Of a stretch of 47,284 nucleotides of DNA, positions 1 through 8,284 are shown in pieces; within the stretch, counting starts at the first letter, position 1, and every line of letters begins with the position of its first letter. The position numbers and the translations under genes are program-made. Below the pieces are notes generated by a model. It saw only the letters and a program-made list of their open reading frames with translations, was not told the DNA's origin and did no database searches. This stretch comes from an uncultured Porphyromonadaceae bacterium (GTDB lineage: Bacteria; Bacteroidota; Bacteroidia; Bacteroidales; Muribaculaceae): NCBI GenBank assembly GCA_947175225.1, contig CAMWLX010000001.1:1-47284 (forward strand), given 5' to 3'.

Positions 1-177
1 GGTAATAAATTTTCTTACAATAAAAAATTTAATCTAATATCTGACACGGCTCTTTCATTTAAAAAAGCCATGTACTTTCAGAATTCCTTATATTTTATAG
101 CGATAAATACTCTTTGCGCAGAGGTCCTACATTGTATGCATTTCTTTGATTTTCAGAAAAATAAACAGTGAAAAAGT

Positions 178-256
178 TTGGTCAAGTGGCAGATTTTTTG
201 TAACTTTAAAGGTGAAAAACAAACAGTTACACAAAATAATGAATCCACTTGACCAA
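178..256. repeat. 79-bp segment bounded by 12-bp inverted repeats inside the IS
   Basis: ttggtcaagtgg at 178-189 is the exact reverse complement of ccacttgaccaa at 245-256. Inside, gtaact (about 200) and agttac (about 224) can also pair, so the whole segment could fold into a long interrupted hairpin. It lies where the missing N-terminal half of the transposase would be. It could be a small inserted element or a product of the deletion that damaged the IS; the sequence does not decide between them. Confidence 0.5.
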
Positions 257-285
257 GAAAATCTGATTGGCGCATATGCGGCCAA

Positions 286-877
286 CTGCACTGCAAAAAA
301 GGGAGGAGATTTCCTGGTTGAGCTCAAGGTCAACCAGCCCTCGTTAAGATACGGAATTGAGGACAAGCTCAAATTGCACGTTCCTCTGTATTCATACACC
401 GAAGGACCCGAGCTTGGACATGGAAGGATAGAGACCAGGACATATCGTATCCATGACGGGCTGGATATAATTGCTGACAAGGACAAATGGGGAGGGAGAA
501 TGACAATTATAGAATGCGAGGCCGATACTGTCAGGAAGTCGACGGGGGCACATACACATGAAAGGCGATTGTATGTAAGCAGTCTGCCGACGGATACACC
601 GTTGCTCGGAGCGATCGTCCGCAATCACTGGTCGGTGGAAAGCATGCACTGGTGACTGGACTTCAATCTTATGCAGGACAAGGTCAAACGCAAGACATTG
701 AATGCAGCGCGTAACCTGGACACGATTCAGAGGATCGTATTCTCGGTGTTCTCAATATGGAAGGGACTCCGCAAAAAGCGCTCTGACAAGAGAAAGGGAA
801 TGGCTGAACTCATGAGGCACGTTTCGATGAGCTTCACCAGACTGGTGCGGTTCATATGTCAAAATGAAAAAAATTAG
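286..877 (+). pseudogene. ISAs1-family (DDE) transposase remnant, 5'-truncated with an in-frame stop
   Basis: The reading frame from about 286 carries the C-terminal half of an ISAs1/H-repeat-type DDE transposase: 'KGGDFLVELKVNQPSLRYGI', 'HGRIETRTYRI' and 'YVSSLPTD...GAIVRNHWSVESMHW'. A TGA at 653-655 interrupts the frame exactly inside the family's conserved 'HWxLDxxxxxD' stretch. The same frame then continues as 'LDFNLMQDKVKRKTLNAARN' to a stop at 875-877. The N-terminal half, including the first catalytic Asp region, is absent. A short frame at 136 (MHFFDF...) could be the remnant of the original start, cut off by a stop at 169-171. The enzyme would normally cut and rejoin the element's ends; this copy cannot. 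Family assignment is from recognised motifs only. Confidence 0.8.
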
Positions 878-989
878 ATTTTAACAAAAGTTAATTATCT
901 GAAATACAGCGACGACAAAATACCCGATTCGTCATGAACCGGTTAAGGGAGATTATATCCTAATTTTTATCTTAAATGAAAGAGCCGTG

Positions 990-1275
990 ATTTTTTGATC
1001 ATCGTACTGCATGATTCATTGAGGAAGTAGAAGTTGATGTGCCGCCGCAAAATCCAAAAGGCATAACCGTCATGTCCGCACTCCCCCCGATCCTCCCCTC
1101 CTCCAATAGCAAAGATTGTGATGCGAACGCAGTGAGCATACCCAAAGCCTCCCCACACTCCCCCAAAAACAATACATTTTTGAATAATTTGACTCTTATC
1201 TCCTCCTATCTCTTGAATTTTCCAATCAAAAGCATTACCTTTGCATAAAAATTCACAATCAAGCAATGTCATATA
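990..1275. other. Gene-free spacer between IS and SNF2 gene
   Basis: No convincing gene is visible on either strand. Open frames here have low-complexity, atypical translations. Two things stand out: a degenerate copy of the hairpin-type repeat at 1120-1141 (reverse orientation), and a Bacteroidetes-type promoter at 1213-1243 that reads into the SNF2 gene. Confidence 0.6.
1213..1243 (+). promoter_or_regulatory. Bacteroidetes-type promoter for the SNF2 operon
   Basis: TACCTTTG at 1236-1243 matches the Bacteroidetes -7 consensus TAnnTTTG. TTG at 1213-1215 lies 20 bases upstream, as expected for the -33 element. The SNF2 start codon is 32 bases after the -7 box, giving a short A-rich leader. 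Confidence 0.6.
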
Positions 1276-4068
1276 ATGAATCCCCAATTTTCCCTCGACA
1301 ATATATTCTCATCTCTTACTCCTATACGTTCTGAACCCCTGCATTCCGAATCCATATCTTCACATCATCCGCTCTTCCGACTCGACATTCGCAACGGTGC
1401 TCCTTACATCATACGCCTTCTCAACCCAAAACGATCTCTTTCTATTGCCGAGGCCCGTCTCTCCAAAGAAATTTCTCGTATCTCTGAATATTCCGAACCT
1501 CAAAATATCGACCTCAAAAAGGGCGAGACCGACTGCGTATCACTCCGTGAAAACCCATATCTTCTGAATCTCATCACTCCGGAATGCCACATCGAAGGTC
1601 CCAACGGCGGCAAACTCACTTTCCATGACGATTCTGCATACCCTATCCTCCGACTCTCGGTCAACGATGATGCCCCTTCTGTAGAAACCGCCCTCGTGAT
1701 TTCGGTAGGCGGCAATGAATATCCCTCCGGGGTCTTCCTCGACGACACTCACGTCCTTTGTGGCGACGACGTTTTCTCTGTCAAATCAATTGGCCAAAAT
1801 TATGCCAGCGTTGCCCAACTCCTTGCCCCGATAGACAAGTCCCTTATTGAGTCGTTTCTGACACTCTTCCTTTCATACGTCTCCAACGTAACTCCGGAGA
1901 TCAACGGCATCCCACCCCGATACTCAAAGCATACCGAGCATGCCATGCCCACCCTTTTCCTCGAAAAGGTGGCTGCCGACAAAGCCCTGTATCTACGTAC
2001 AGGCTCCACTATTGAATCATCTTCCGGCACCCTCCCCCCCGGCTTTACTCCTACAGTCACTGCAACCATCGACGACAACTATCGGATATCAATCCGAAAG
2101 GTCGAAGACTGCGATATCTCTGAACGCACCGACCGCCTCGAATCCCTTATCATGCAATGTGCCCCAAACCGCAATGCCAAGAAAGAGGTCTATCGCGACG
2201 GAAACTTCTTCATCATTCCTGAGGAGACAGCCGGGCCATTCCTGATTCGCCAACTCCCACAAGTCCTTGAAGATTTCCGTCTGGTAGGCAGTGACAAACT
2301 TAAAGAATACCGCGTAGTAGCTGTCACTCCAAAGGTCAACTTCAAATTCTCCTCCGGCATCGATTTTCTCGAAGGGGAAGGCGACGTGGAAATTGGCGGA
2401 GAGACATTCTCTATCGCCGATATCCTTAAGCAATATTCCTCAAAGCGATATGTCCAGCTTAGCGACGGAAACCGTGGCATCATCGACGAGACATACATCC
2501 AGCGTCTCCAACGCCTATTCCGGCGCCGCGACAAGGATGGACATATCAAAGTGACTATATTCGACCTCCCGGAAATAGAGGAACTGATACAGTCGAAGGT
2601 GACAGGACCTTTCGCTGCACGTAGCCGGAAAGTGCTGGAAGGATTCAACTCTCTCAAAAAAGACAAGGCACCGAAATACAAGGTCAATGCCACTCTCCGG
2701 CGCTATCAAGTGGAGGGAGTGAAGTGGCTTTCATATCTCTATAAAAATGATCTGGGCGGCTGCCTTGCCGACGATATGGGCCTTGGCAAGACACTGCAGA
2801 CCATAGCTCTCCTTTCAACAATCTATCCGACCGCCGACAAACCAACCCTAATCATAATGCCCAGAAGCCTTCTCTTCAACTGGGAAAAGGAGTTGGCAAA
2901 ATTCTGCCCGGATCTGACCCATTATACCTACTACGGACTGCAGCGTGACCTGACGGAAGCCATGAAAGCCAACGTAGTGCTGACTACTTATGCTCTCGTC
3001 CGCAACGACATCGAGGAATTCAAGAAACTGAAGTTTGAATGCATCGTGCTCGATGAGTCGCAAAACATCAAGAACTTCGCTGCTCAGACCACTGCCGCTG
3101 TTATGCTTCTCGATGCCAAACATCGGTTCGCCCTCAGCGGCACGCCGATGGAAAACAATCTCACCGAGCTCTACTCTCTTTTCCGTTTTCTCAACCCCAC
3201 GATGTTTGGCACTCTCGACGATTTTAATGCGTCATATACAAATCCGATACAGCGTTACGGCGACAAGGATGCCTCGGAAAGCCTTCGCAGAAAGATTTTC
3301 CCATTCATCCTGCGTCGACTCAAGAAGGATGTGCTCGACGATCTCCCCGACCGTATCGACCAGACCATCTACGTGGAGATGAGCGACGCTCAGAAGCGCC
3401 TCTACGATATGCGGCGCATAAGCTATCGCAAACAAATCGACGAAGCCATCGCACGCGACGGCATCAATAAGTCGCAGTTCATCATGTTTCAGGCTCTCAA
3501 CGAACTCCGCCGCATAGCATCCGTCCCGGAAAGCGTCTCCGACGGAAGTGTAAGTTCCCCAAAGATCGACGAACTCGTAGATTCCATCCTTGCCTCGGCA
3601 AGCAACGGCCATAAGTCTGTGGTATTCTTCAATTTCATCGCAGGCTTGGAAATCGTGATGTCGCGCCTTGAAAAGATGGGCATCCAGTTTGAGACAATGA
3701 CTGGCTCTACTTCGGCTCAAAACCGCAAAAAGAGAGTCGAACGATTCCAGTCCGACCCCGAATGCATGGTGATGCTCCTTACTCTCAAGGTGGGTGGTGT
3801 CGGTCTAAACCTGACCGCTGCCGACACAGTCTATATCTTCGAGCCATGGTGGAACAAAGCTGCCGAGGAGCAGGCCATCAACCGTCTGCACCGCATCGGG
3901 CAGAAGAAGACTGTCACATCATTCTCTATCATCACCGTCGGCACCATCGAAGAGAAGATGCTGCAGCTCCAAGCCCAAAAATCCGAACTCTTCGATGAGC
4001 TGATCAGCGCCGACACTGCCTCAAGCAAACATCTCACTGAAAAAGACATTGAATTCATATTGTCATGA
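1276..4068 (+). CDS. SNF2-family DNA-dependent ATPase/helicase-like protein
   Basis: This 930-residue protein belongs to the SNF2 (superfamily 2) group of DNA-translocating ATPases related to RapA/HepA. The ATPase core fills the C-terminal half: Walker A 'DDMGLGKT' with Lys505, the DEAH-box variant DESQ at 593-596, 'ALSGTPMENNL' (motif III), 'GGVGLNLTAADTVYIFEPWW' (motif V) and 'QAINRLHRIGQ' at 866-876 (motif VI with arginine finger). The N-terminal ~470 residues have no motif I recognise and may be a SNF2-associated substrate-binding region. ATP hydrolysis would drive movement on double-stranded DNA or removal of bound proteins, in the cytoplasm. Its stop overlaps the next gene's start (ATGA), so the two are translationally coupled. 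A role in transcription recycling, repair or defence cannot be told apart from sequence alone. Confidence 0.93.
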   Translation: MNPQFSLDNIFSSLTPIRSEPLHSESISSHHPLFRLDIRNGAPYIIRLLNPKRSLSIAEARLSKEISRISEYSEPQNIDLKKGETDCVSLRENPYLLNLITPECHIEGPNGGKLTFHDDSAYPILRLSVNDDAPSVETALVISVGGNEYPSGVFLDDTHVLCGDDVFSVKSIGQNYASVAQLLAPIDKSLIESFLTLFLSYVSNVTPEINGIPPRYSKHTEHAMPTLFLEKVAADKALYLRTGSTIESSSGTLPPGFTPTVTATIDDNYRISIRKVEDCDISERTDRLESLIMQCAPNRNAKKEVYRDGNFFIIPEETAGPFLIRQLPQVLEDFRLVGSDKLKEYRVVAVTPKVNFKFSSGIDFLEGEGDVEIGGETFSIADILKQYSSKRYVQLSDGNRGIIDETYIQRLQRLFRRRDKDGHIKVTIFDLPEIEELIQSKVTGPFAARSRKVLEGFNSLKKDKAPKYKVNATLRRYQVEGVKWLSYLYKNDLGGCLADDMGLGKTLQTIALLSTIYPTADKPTLIIMPRSLLFNWEKELAKFCPDLTHYTYYGLQRDLTEAMKANVVLTTYALVRNDIEEFKKLKFECIVLDESQNIKNFAAQTTAAVMLLDAKHRFALSGTPMENNLTELYSLFRFLNPTMFGTLDDFNASYTNPIQRYGDKDASESLRRKIFPFILRRLKKDVLDDLPDRIDQTIYVEMSDAQKRLYDMRRISYRKQIDEAIARDGINKSQFIMFQALNELRRIASVPESVSDGSVSSPKIDELVDSILASASNGHKSVVFFNFIAGLEIVMSRLEKMGIQFETMTGSTSAQNRKKRVERFQSDPECMVMLLTLKVGGVGLNLTAADTVYIFEPWWNKAAEEQAINRLHRIGQKKTVTSFSIITVGTIEEKMLQLQAQKSELFDELISADTASSKHLTEKDIEFILS

Positions 4069-6002
4069 AAAGCTCTAAAAAAAGCTCTAAAAAAATTACA
4101 GTGGTCAGTCATCCGGATATCATTGAAGAGTACGTGCCGGTAACTGAAGTGACTCCGGGCGTAATATATCTTCCTCCATTAGTAGCTAAAGAACACCGGG
4201 ATATGATCTCGACATTTACTTTAGATAAATGCAGGTTTCTCTTTGCGCCATTCGCCGATATGGTAATGAATCATCAGCTCCGGCTCTCGCCGAATACATC
4301 ATATGGCATGCGAACTATATTCGAGGAGATGACAAAGACATCCTCCTTTGAAAAGATGAGAAAAGATGCTTTGTGCAGTCTATATGATTCTTTGTATTCA
4401 GAACTTTCTAATTTCTTGGCTATCGCAAAGGCCGACATTCGATATGAAAAAACGTGGCATAAGATTATTACCAGTTTAGACGTTTCTTCTGTTGATATCA
4501 AAAAAGAACTTGGACGCGAGATTAGATTGGCAAGCACCTACGGATGGTATTATAATATAGCTGTGGAGGCTCTCTTTTCGCCATGTATGGCCTACCATGT
4601 CCAGCAGTATTATTCTATCTATACACGAACATCTGAATCCAAAGGGGACCTCACTTTGAGAGCCTCTGTGCGCAAGGAGCTTGCAGAGCTATTCTTTGGC
4701 AAAGAATATGTAATGCCCCGGCTAATTGCCCACCTACCTGAAGATGCTAAACTCTCCATCGACAACTTCGAGCCTTCAATCCCTACCGACATAATGACTC
4801 TTGATGGCATTGCACTCAACGGGTCAATGCTCAATGGCAATGGTTCGATATCTGCAGCCAATGTGAAGCGTGTCCGCACTCAAGCCACTTTGCGTGATTT
4901 CTCTCCTGCTCTTCTTCAATGGCCTGCCGACAGGATAGAGATGCTTACACTGACATTCTTCACCATGAATGCCGCTATCAGCAAAAGCAGTTCCATCAAC
5001 GCCAAGAATCTTGCCAAATTTGCAGTAGAGACAATGCCAAGGCTAATTCAAGGTCCTATCTTCAACACATTTTTGCCCGCTTGTCAAAGTTTCACAAAAG
5101 CATGGACTGCTGAAAATTCGGTGGTGCAACTATCGAAGATGGTTGAAGCCATAATCAGAAAGGCTTCCGATGAATGGCTTGATCTTAATAATTTCAAGAT
5201 GTTGCTTCTCTGTTCGGATACTATCTCTAATGAAAACTTTCATTATCTCAACCTTTTCCCTTCAAAGGGGAGAGAGAAAGCTACCATCGTCAGGAAAATC
5301 GACAAAGAGCATGAAGGCGACTCCAAATGGAAAGTAAAACCTATCAGCTGGTTTGACGAGATCGGTTTTAAATTTGCTATCCACTGGCTAAAGTATCTCT
5401 GTGCCCTCGGAATTGTAGAACTGGCTGTAGAATCCGAACTCATCAATCTCGGCGACGATCCCTTAGAAGGGATGCGCTATGTAAGGCTGACACCCCTCGG
5501 GAAATATGCCTTCGGCATAGAAAAATCGTATACTCCTACTAAAGCTGATTGCATTTCCGAAGTGGAGTTTGACTCTCAAAACTGCATCTTTACACTCGAT
5601 GCAAAGTCTCCTTTCATGTTGTTTCTGTCTACTATTACACGGCGCATAAGCCCTACCAGACTCCGTATCTCACGCGAGACATTGATCAAAGGATGCTTCA
5701 GGAAAGAGGATCTCGAGCAACGAATCAGAAATCTGAGTGTGATTATCAACCCTGAGAAAGAGCCGGCTCTAAAGAAGATTATCGACGATGCCCTTCATCA
5801 TACAGATTGCGCTCATCGCGAGGGTGGCTATTCGCTACTCAACTTGCGCTCCGACCTTCCCGAACTGCGCCAGCTCATCTTGAATGAAAAGGAACTCCGT
5901 GAAATGACTATAATGGTCGGGAACTCCCGCGTTTTGGTCAAAACAAACCATCTTGAGCGATTCTACGCCCTCTGCGCCTCCCACGGCTATCTAATGCAGT
6001 GA
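4065..6002 (+). CDS. Uncharacterised protein coupled to the SNF2 ATPase
   Basis: I do not recognise this 645-residue protein. It has no signal peptide or membrane segment and looks cytoplasmic and mostly helical. It opens with a lysine-rich tandem 'SSKK SSKK'. The stretch around residues 420-490 ('WFDEIGFKFAIHWLKYLCALGIVELAV...YVRLTPLGKYAFGI') resembles a winged-helix module, in which 'LTPLGKYAFG' would form the wing strand; this is inference. The start ATG at 4065 overlaps the SNF2 stop by 4 bases, and there is no gap for a separate promoter, so the two proteins are very likely made together and may form a complex. Candidate jobs are DNA targeting or regulation of the ATPase. Codon use resembles the neighbouring genes, though slightly more A/T-rich in the first 700 bases. 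Confidence 0.85.
   Translation: MKSSKKSSKKITVVSHPDIIEEYVPVTEVTPGVIYLPPLVAKEHRDMISTFTLDKCRFLFAPFADMVMNHQLRLSPNTSYGMRTIFEEMTKTSSFEKMRKDALCSLYDSLYSELSNFLAIAKADIRYEKTWHKIITSLDVSSVDIKKELGREIRLASTYGWYYNIAVEALFSPCMAYHVQQYYSIYTRTSESKGDLTLRASVRKELAELFFGKEYVMPRLIAHLPEDAKLSIDNFEPSIPTDIMTLDGIALNGSMLNGNGSISAANVKRVRTQATLRDFSPALLQWPADRIEMLTLTFFTMNAAISKSSSINAKNLAKFAVETMPRLIQGPIFNTFLPACQSFTKAWTAENSVVQLSKMVEAIIRKASDEWLDLNNFKMLLLCSDTISNENFHYLNLFPSKGREKATIVRKIDKEHEGDSKWKVKPISWFDEIGFKFAIHWLKYLCALGIVELAVESELINLGDDPLEGMRYVRLTPLGKYAFGIEKSYTPTKADCISEVEFDSQNCIFTLDAKSPFMLFLSTITRRISPTRLRISRETLIKGCFRKEDLEQRIRNLSVIINPEKEPALKKIIDDALHHTDCAHREGGYSLLNLRSDLPELRQLILNEKELREMTIMVGNSRVLVKTNHLERFYALCASHGYLMQ
4071..4094 (+). repeat. 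Two tandem 12-bp repeats with A7 runs at the start of the partner gene
   Basis: The unit agctctaaaaaa occurs twice head-to-tail, at 4071-4082 and 4083-4094, right after the start codon, and gives SSKK twice. It creates A7 runs at 4077-4083 and 4089-4095. Changing unit number keeps the frame; slippage within an A7 run would not. Confidence 0.8.
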
Positions 6003-6032
6003 TCAATGTTTTTCTATTTCAGAATTTTTGAC

Positions 6033-6040
6033 TAATTTTG
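6033..6040 (+). promoter_or_regulatory. -7 promoter box 4 bases before the M16 peptidase start
   Basis: TAATTTTG fits TAnnTTTG. The ATG of the peptidase gene begins at 6045, so transcription would start at or next to the start codon, giving a leaderless or nearly leaderless message. No clear TTTG lies at the -33 distance. Confidence 0.5.
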
Positions 6041-6044
6041 CAAC

Positions 6045-7262
6045 ATGAATTACGTAACTCATACATTACATAACGGTCTGCGCGTCGCAATGTGCCAGAC
6101 CGACGCCAAGGTTGCCTATATCGGTGTTGTGGTCGGAAGTGGAAGCCGCGACGAATTGCCTGAGCGCCATGGCCTTGCTCACTTCGTGGAGCATACCATC
6201 TTCAAAGGGACGTGGAAACGACGCTCCTCAGCCATCTCTGCGCGTATGGAAAGCATCGGTGGCGAACTCAACGCAAGCACTTCAAAGGAAACCACCATCA
6301 TATACACCACTGCCCCTACCGGCTACGCCGACCGCGCCATCGAACTCCTCGCCGACATTATAGCGAATTCCCTATTTCCGACCCACGAAATAGAAATGGA
6401 GCATGAAGTCGTGGTAGAAGAAATCAAATCTTATCTCGACACTCCCTCCGAGAATGTATATGATGAGTATGAAGAGCGTATCTTCAAAGGGAATGCACTC
6501 GCCCACAATATCCTCGGCACTCCTGAAAGCGTTCGCTCACTGACCGGACGTGAATGTCGCCAATTCCTCGACCTCAACTATACGCCCGGGAATATGGTGG
6601 TCTACATATCCGCCCCCGACGATCCCGAAAAACTGATAAAAAGAGTTGATAAGCATTTTGGTCTTCTCAATTTCCCATTCCGTCGCTATCCTCGGATTCT
6701 GCCGGATGATCTGCCTCCATTCGACGAAGTGATCGACAACGACGGTTTCCAGGCTCATACCATATTCGGCACCAGGACTGTCAGCCGCGACGACCCTCGC
6801 CGCTACGCACTATATTTGCTCAACAACTACATCGGTGGCCCATGCATGAGCAGCCTTCTCAATTCCGAATTGCGCGAGAAGCGTGGATTGGTCTATGCCG
6901 TAGACAGTTTCAACTCTATGTTCAGTGACACCGGTCTTTGGTCTGTCTATATAGGTTGCGACAAGAGCAATGTAAAGAAATGCCTTTCGATTGTCAAGCG
7001 TGAACTCGACCGCTTGGCACAGACTACGATGTCTGACCGCATGCTCGACAAGATAAAGACCCAATACTGCGGCCAGCTTCTCGTCAGCACCGACAACCGC
7101 GAGAACATGGCAATCAATATGGGCAAGAGCCTTCTCTTCCGAGATGCCATCTACGACACTTCACACACTGCCGAATGCATCCGGGCCGTCAACGCCGACC
7201 GGCTCCGCGAAGCCGCCGAACTCCTCTCACCATCCCGCTGCTCCCGCCTCACCCTCTTATGA
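6045..7262 (+). CDS. M16-family (pitrilysin-type) zinc peptidase
   Basis: This 405-residue protein has the inverted zinc motif HxxEH as 'HFVEH' (His46, Glu49, His50) within 'RHGLAHFVEHTIFKGT', and the third zinc ligand Glu126 in 'EVVVEEIKSYLD', at the family's usual spacing. It therefore looks like an active M16B peptidase of normal length, similar to bacterial processing peptidases such as PqqL/YmxG-type enzymes. The middle carries the typical linker to the second, inactive half ('SSLLNSELREKRGLVYAVDSF'). No signal peptide is seen, so it probably acts in the cytoplasm on unfolded or small peptides. It starts 42 bases after the SNF2 partner gene and has its own promoter box. The dihydrouridine synthase gene follows after about 20 bases. 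Confidence 0.93.
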   Translation: MNYVTHTLHNGLRVAMCQTDAKVAYIGVVVGSGSRDELPERHGLAHFVEHTIFKGTWKRRSSAISARMESIGGELNASTSKETTIIYTTAPTGYADRAIELLADIIANSLFPTHEIEMEHEVVVEEIKSYLDTPSENVYDEYEERIFKGNALAHNILGTPESVRSLTGRECRQFLDLNYTPGNMVVYISAPDDPEKLIKRVDKHFGLLNFPFRRYPRILPDDLPPFDEVIDNDGFQAHTIFGTRTVSRDDPRRYALYLLNNYIGGPCMSSLLNSELREKRGLVYAVDSFNSMFSDTGLWSVYIGCDKSNVKKCLSIVKRELDRLAQTTMSDRMLDKIKTQYCGQLLVSTDNRENMAINMGKSLLFRDAIYDTSHTAECIRAVNADRLREAAELLSPSRCSRLTLL

Positions 7263-7303
7263 ATTAAACAAGATTGTGCATTATGAATTGTGAATTATGC
7301 ATT
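7262..7303 (+). repeat. AT-rich ATGAATT/ATGCATT intergenic repeat
   Basis: The junction between the peptidase and dihydrouridine synthase genes consists of reiterated atgaatt/tgaatt/atgcatt units. Very similar strings occur at about 33095-33130 and 34763-34800, and a gaatttt-type version in reverse orientation at 11343-11367. Here the repeat supplies the likely start codon of the following gene. Confidence 0.45.
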
Positions 7304-8284
7304 GATAAAATAAATCTTGGAGAGCGCCCTGGGATGCTCGCTCCGATGGAAGACGTCACCGATCCTTCGTTCCGGCTCATCTGCCGCGAGCAAGGGGCTG
7401 CCATGGTATATACAGAATTCGTGTCGGCTGAAGCCCTCGTGCGCAACATCAACTCCACTACCAGGAAGCTGACCATCGACGACCGCGAACGTCCCGTTGC
7501 CATCCAGATCTACGGCCGCGAACCCGAGGCGATGGTAGAAGCAGCAAAAATCGTGGAGCAAGCCCAACCCGACATCCTCGACATAAATTTCGGATGCCCC
7601 GTAAAGAAAGTGGCTGCCAAAGGTGCCGGTGCCGGTATGCTCCGCACTCCGGAGAAGATCCTCTCCATCACAAAGGCAGTTGTCGATGCAGTAAATATTC
7701 CCGTGACCGTCAAGACTCGCCTTGGCTGGGACTGCAACAGCAAGATTATCACCGACCTTGCTCCCCGCCTTCAAGACTGCGGTATTAAAGCACTGACTAT
7801 CCACGGACGAACTCGCTCGCAAATGTATACCGGCGATGCCGACTGGACTCTCATCGGAGAAGTCAAAGCAGACCCTCGCATTGAAATCCCAATCATAGGC
7901 AACGGCGACATCAAGACGCCGCAACAAGCAAAGAATGCTTTCGACACATACGGTGTCGATGGGGTCATGATAGGGCGGGCAAGCTTCGGAGCACCCTGGA
8001 TTTTCCGCGAAGTCAAGCAATATCTTGCCGAAGGCATTATCCCTGAAATCACCACAGAAGAAAAATTCTCTCTTCTCCGCCGCCAGATTCGAGAATCTAT
8101 CGACCGAATTGACGAATACCGTGGCATACTCCACATTCGTCGCCATCTCGCCTCCACACCCCTATTGAAAGGTATCCCCGACTTCCGTGAGACTCGCATC
8201 CGCCTTCTCCGGGCCGAGACAGAACAAGACCTCGAAAATTTATTATCAGAAATACAAGATAAATTCTTCAACAATGAAAACTAA
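7283..8284 (+). CDS. dusB: tRNA-dihydrouridine synthase
   Basis: The protein (333 residues from the ATG at 7283) is an FMN-dependent enzyme that reduces uridine to dihydrouridine in tRNA. It shows the Dus TIM-barrel signatures 'MLAPMEDVTDPSFR' near the N terminus, the catalytic Cys105 in 'INFGCPVKKVAAKGAGAG', 'VKTRLGWD', 'LTIHGRTRSQMYTGDADW', 'PIIGNGDI' and 'GVDGVMIGRASFGAPWIF'. A TTG at 7274 would add three residues. The N-terminal 'MNCELCID' lies in an AT-rich repeat and is not typical of the family, so the real start is uncertain by about ten residues. It overlaps the next gene by 11 bases, suggesting one operon with the GIN-domain and flippase genes. Confidence 0.93.
   Translation: MNCELCIDKINLGERPGMLAPMEDVTDPSFRLICREQGAAMVYTEFVSAEALVRNINSTTRKLTIDDRERPVAIQIYGREPEAMVEAAKIVEQAQPDILDINFGCPVKKVAAKGAGAGMLRTPEKILSITKAVVDAVNIPVTVKTRLGWDCNSKIITDLAPRLQDCGIKALTIHGRTRSQMYTGDADWTLIGEVKADPRIEIPIIGNGDIKTPQQAKNAFDTYGVDGVMIGRASFGAPWIFREVKQYLAEGIIPEITTEEKFSLLRRQIRESIDRIDEYRGILHIRRHLASTPLLKGIPDFRETRIRLLRAETEQDLENLLSEIQDKFFNNEN

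Larger units (their letters stand above)
45..989. mobile_element. Decayed insertion sequence, ISAs1-like, with perfect 18-bp terminal inverted repeats
   Basis: The ends at 45-62 (cacggctctttcatttaa) and 972-989 (ttaaatgaaagagccgtg) are perfect 18-base inverted repeats and enclose a broken transposase gene. The element is 945 bases, shorter than usual for ISAs1-family elements (about 1.2 to 1.5 kb), in line with loss of the 5' half of the transposase. The 8 to 10 bases outside each end do not match, so no target-site duplication is visible; the copy is old or arose through rearrangement. Base composition is more A/T-rich than the neighbouring housekeeping genes. Intact ends and a dead transposase mean it could move only if a related enzyme acts in trans. 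Confidence 0.8.

Noticed and set aside
653..655. TGA in the transposase frame as a recoded (selenocysteine or read-through) codon
   Set aside because: The gene also lacks its N-terminal half, there is no following selenocysteine element that I can see, and the position is not a redox site. A plain nonsense mutation in a dead IS is simpler.
967..1287. 106-codon minus-strand open frame upstream of the SNF2 gene
   Set aside because: It runs across the IS end, the repeat copy and the SNF2 promoter, and its translation has no recognisable domain or normal codon use.
7295..8146. Long (283-codon) open frame antisense to dusB
   Set aside because: It lies wholly inside a well-supported gene, with no family signal. 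Long antisense frames are a common by-product of codon bias.
8187..8273. Upstream extension of the GIN-domain protein to 8187
   Set aside because: It would overlap dusB by about 100 bases and put 29 unrelated residues before a good signal peptide at 8274.
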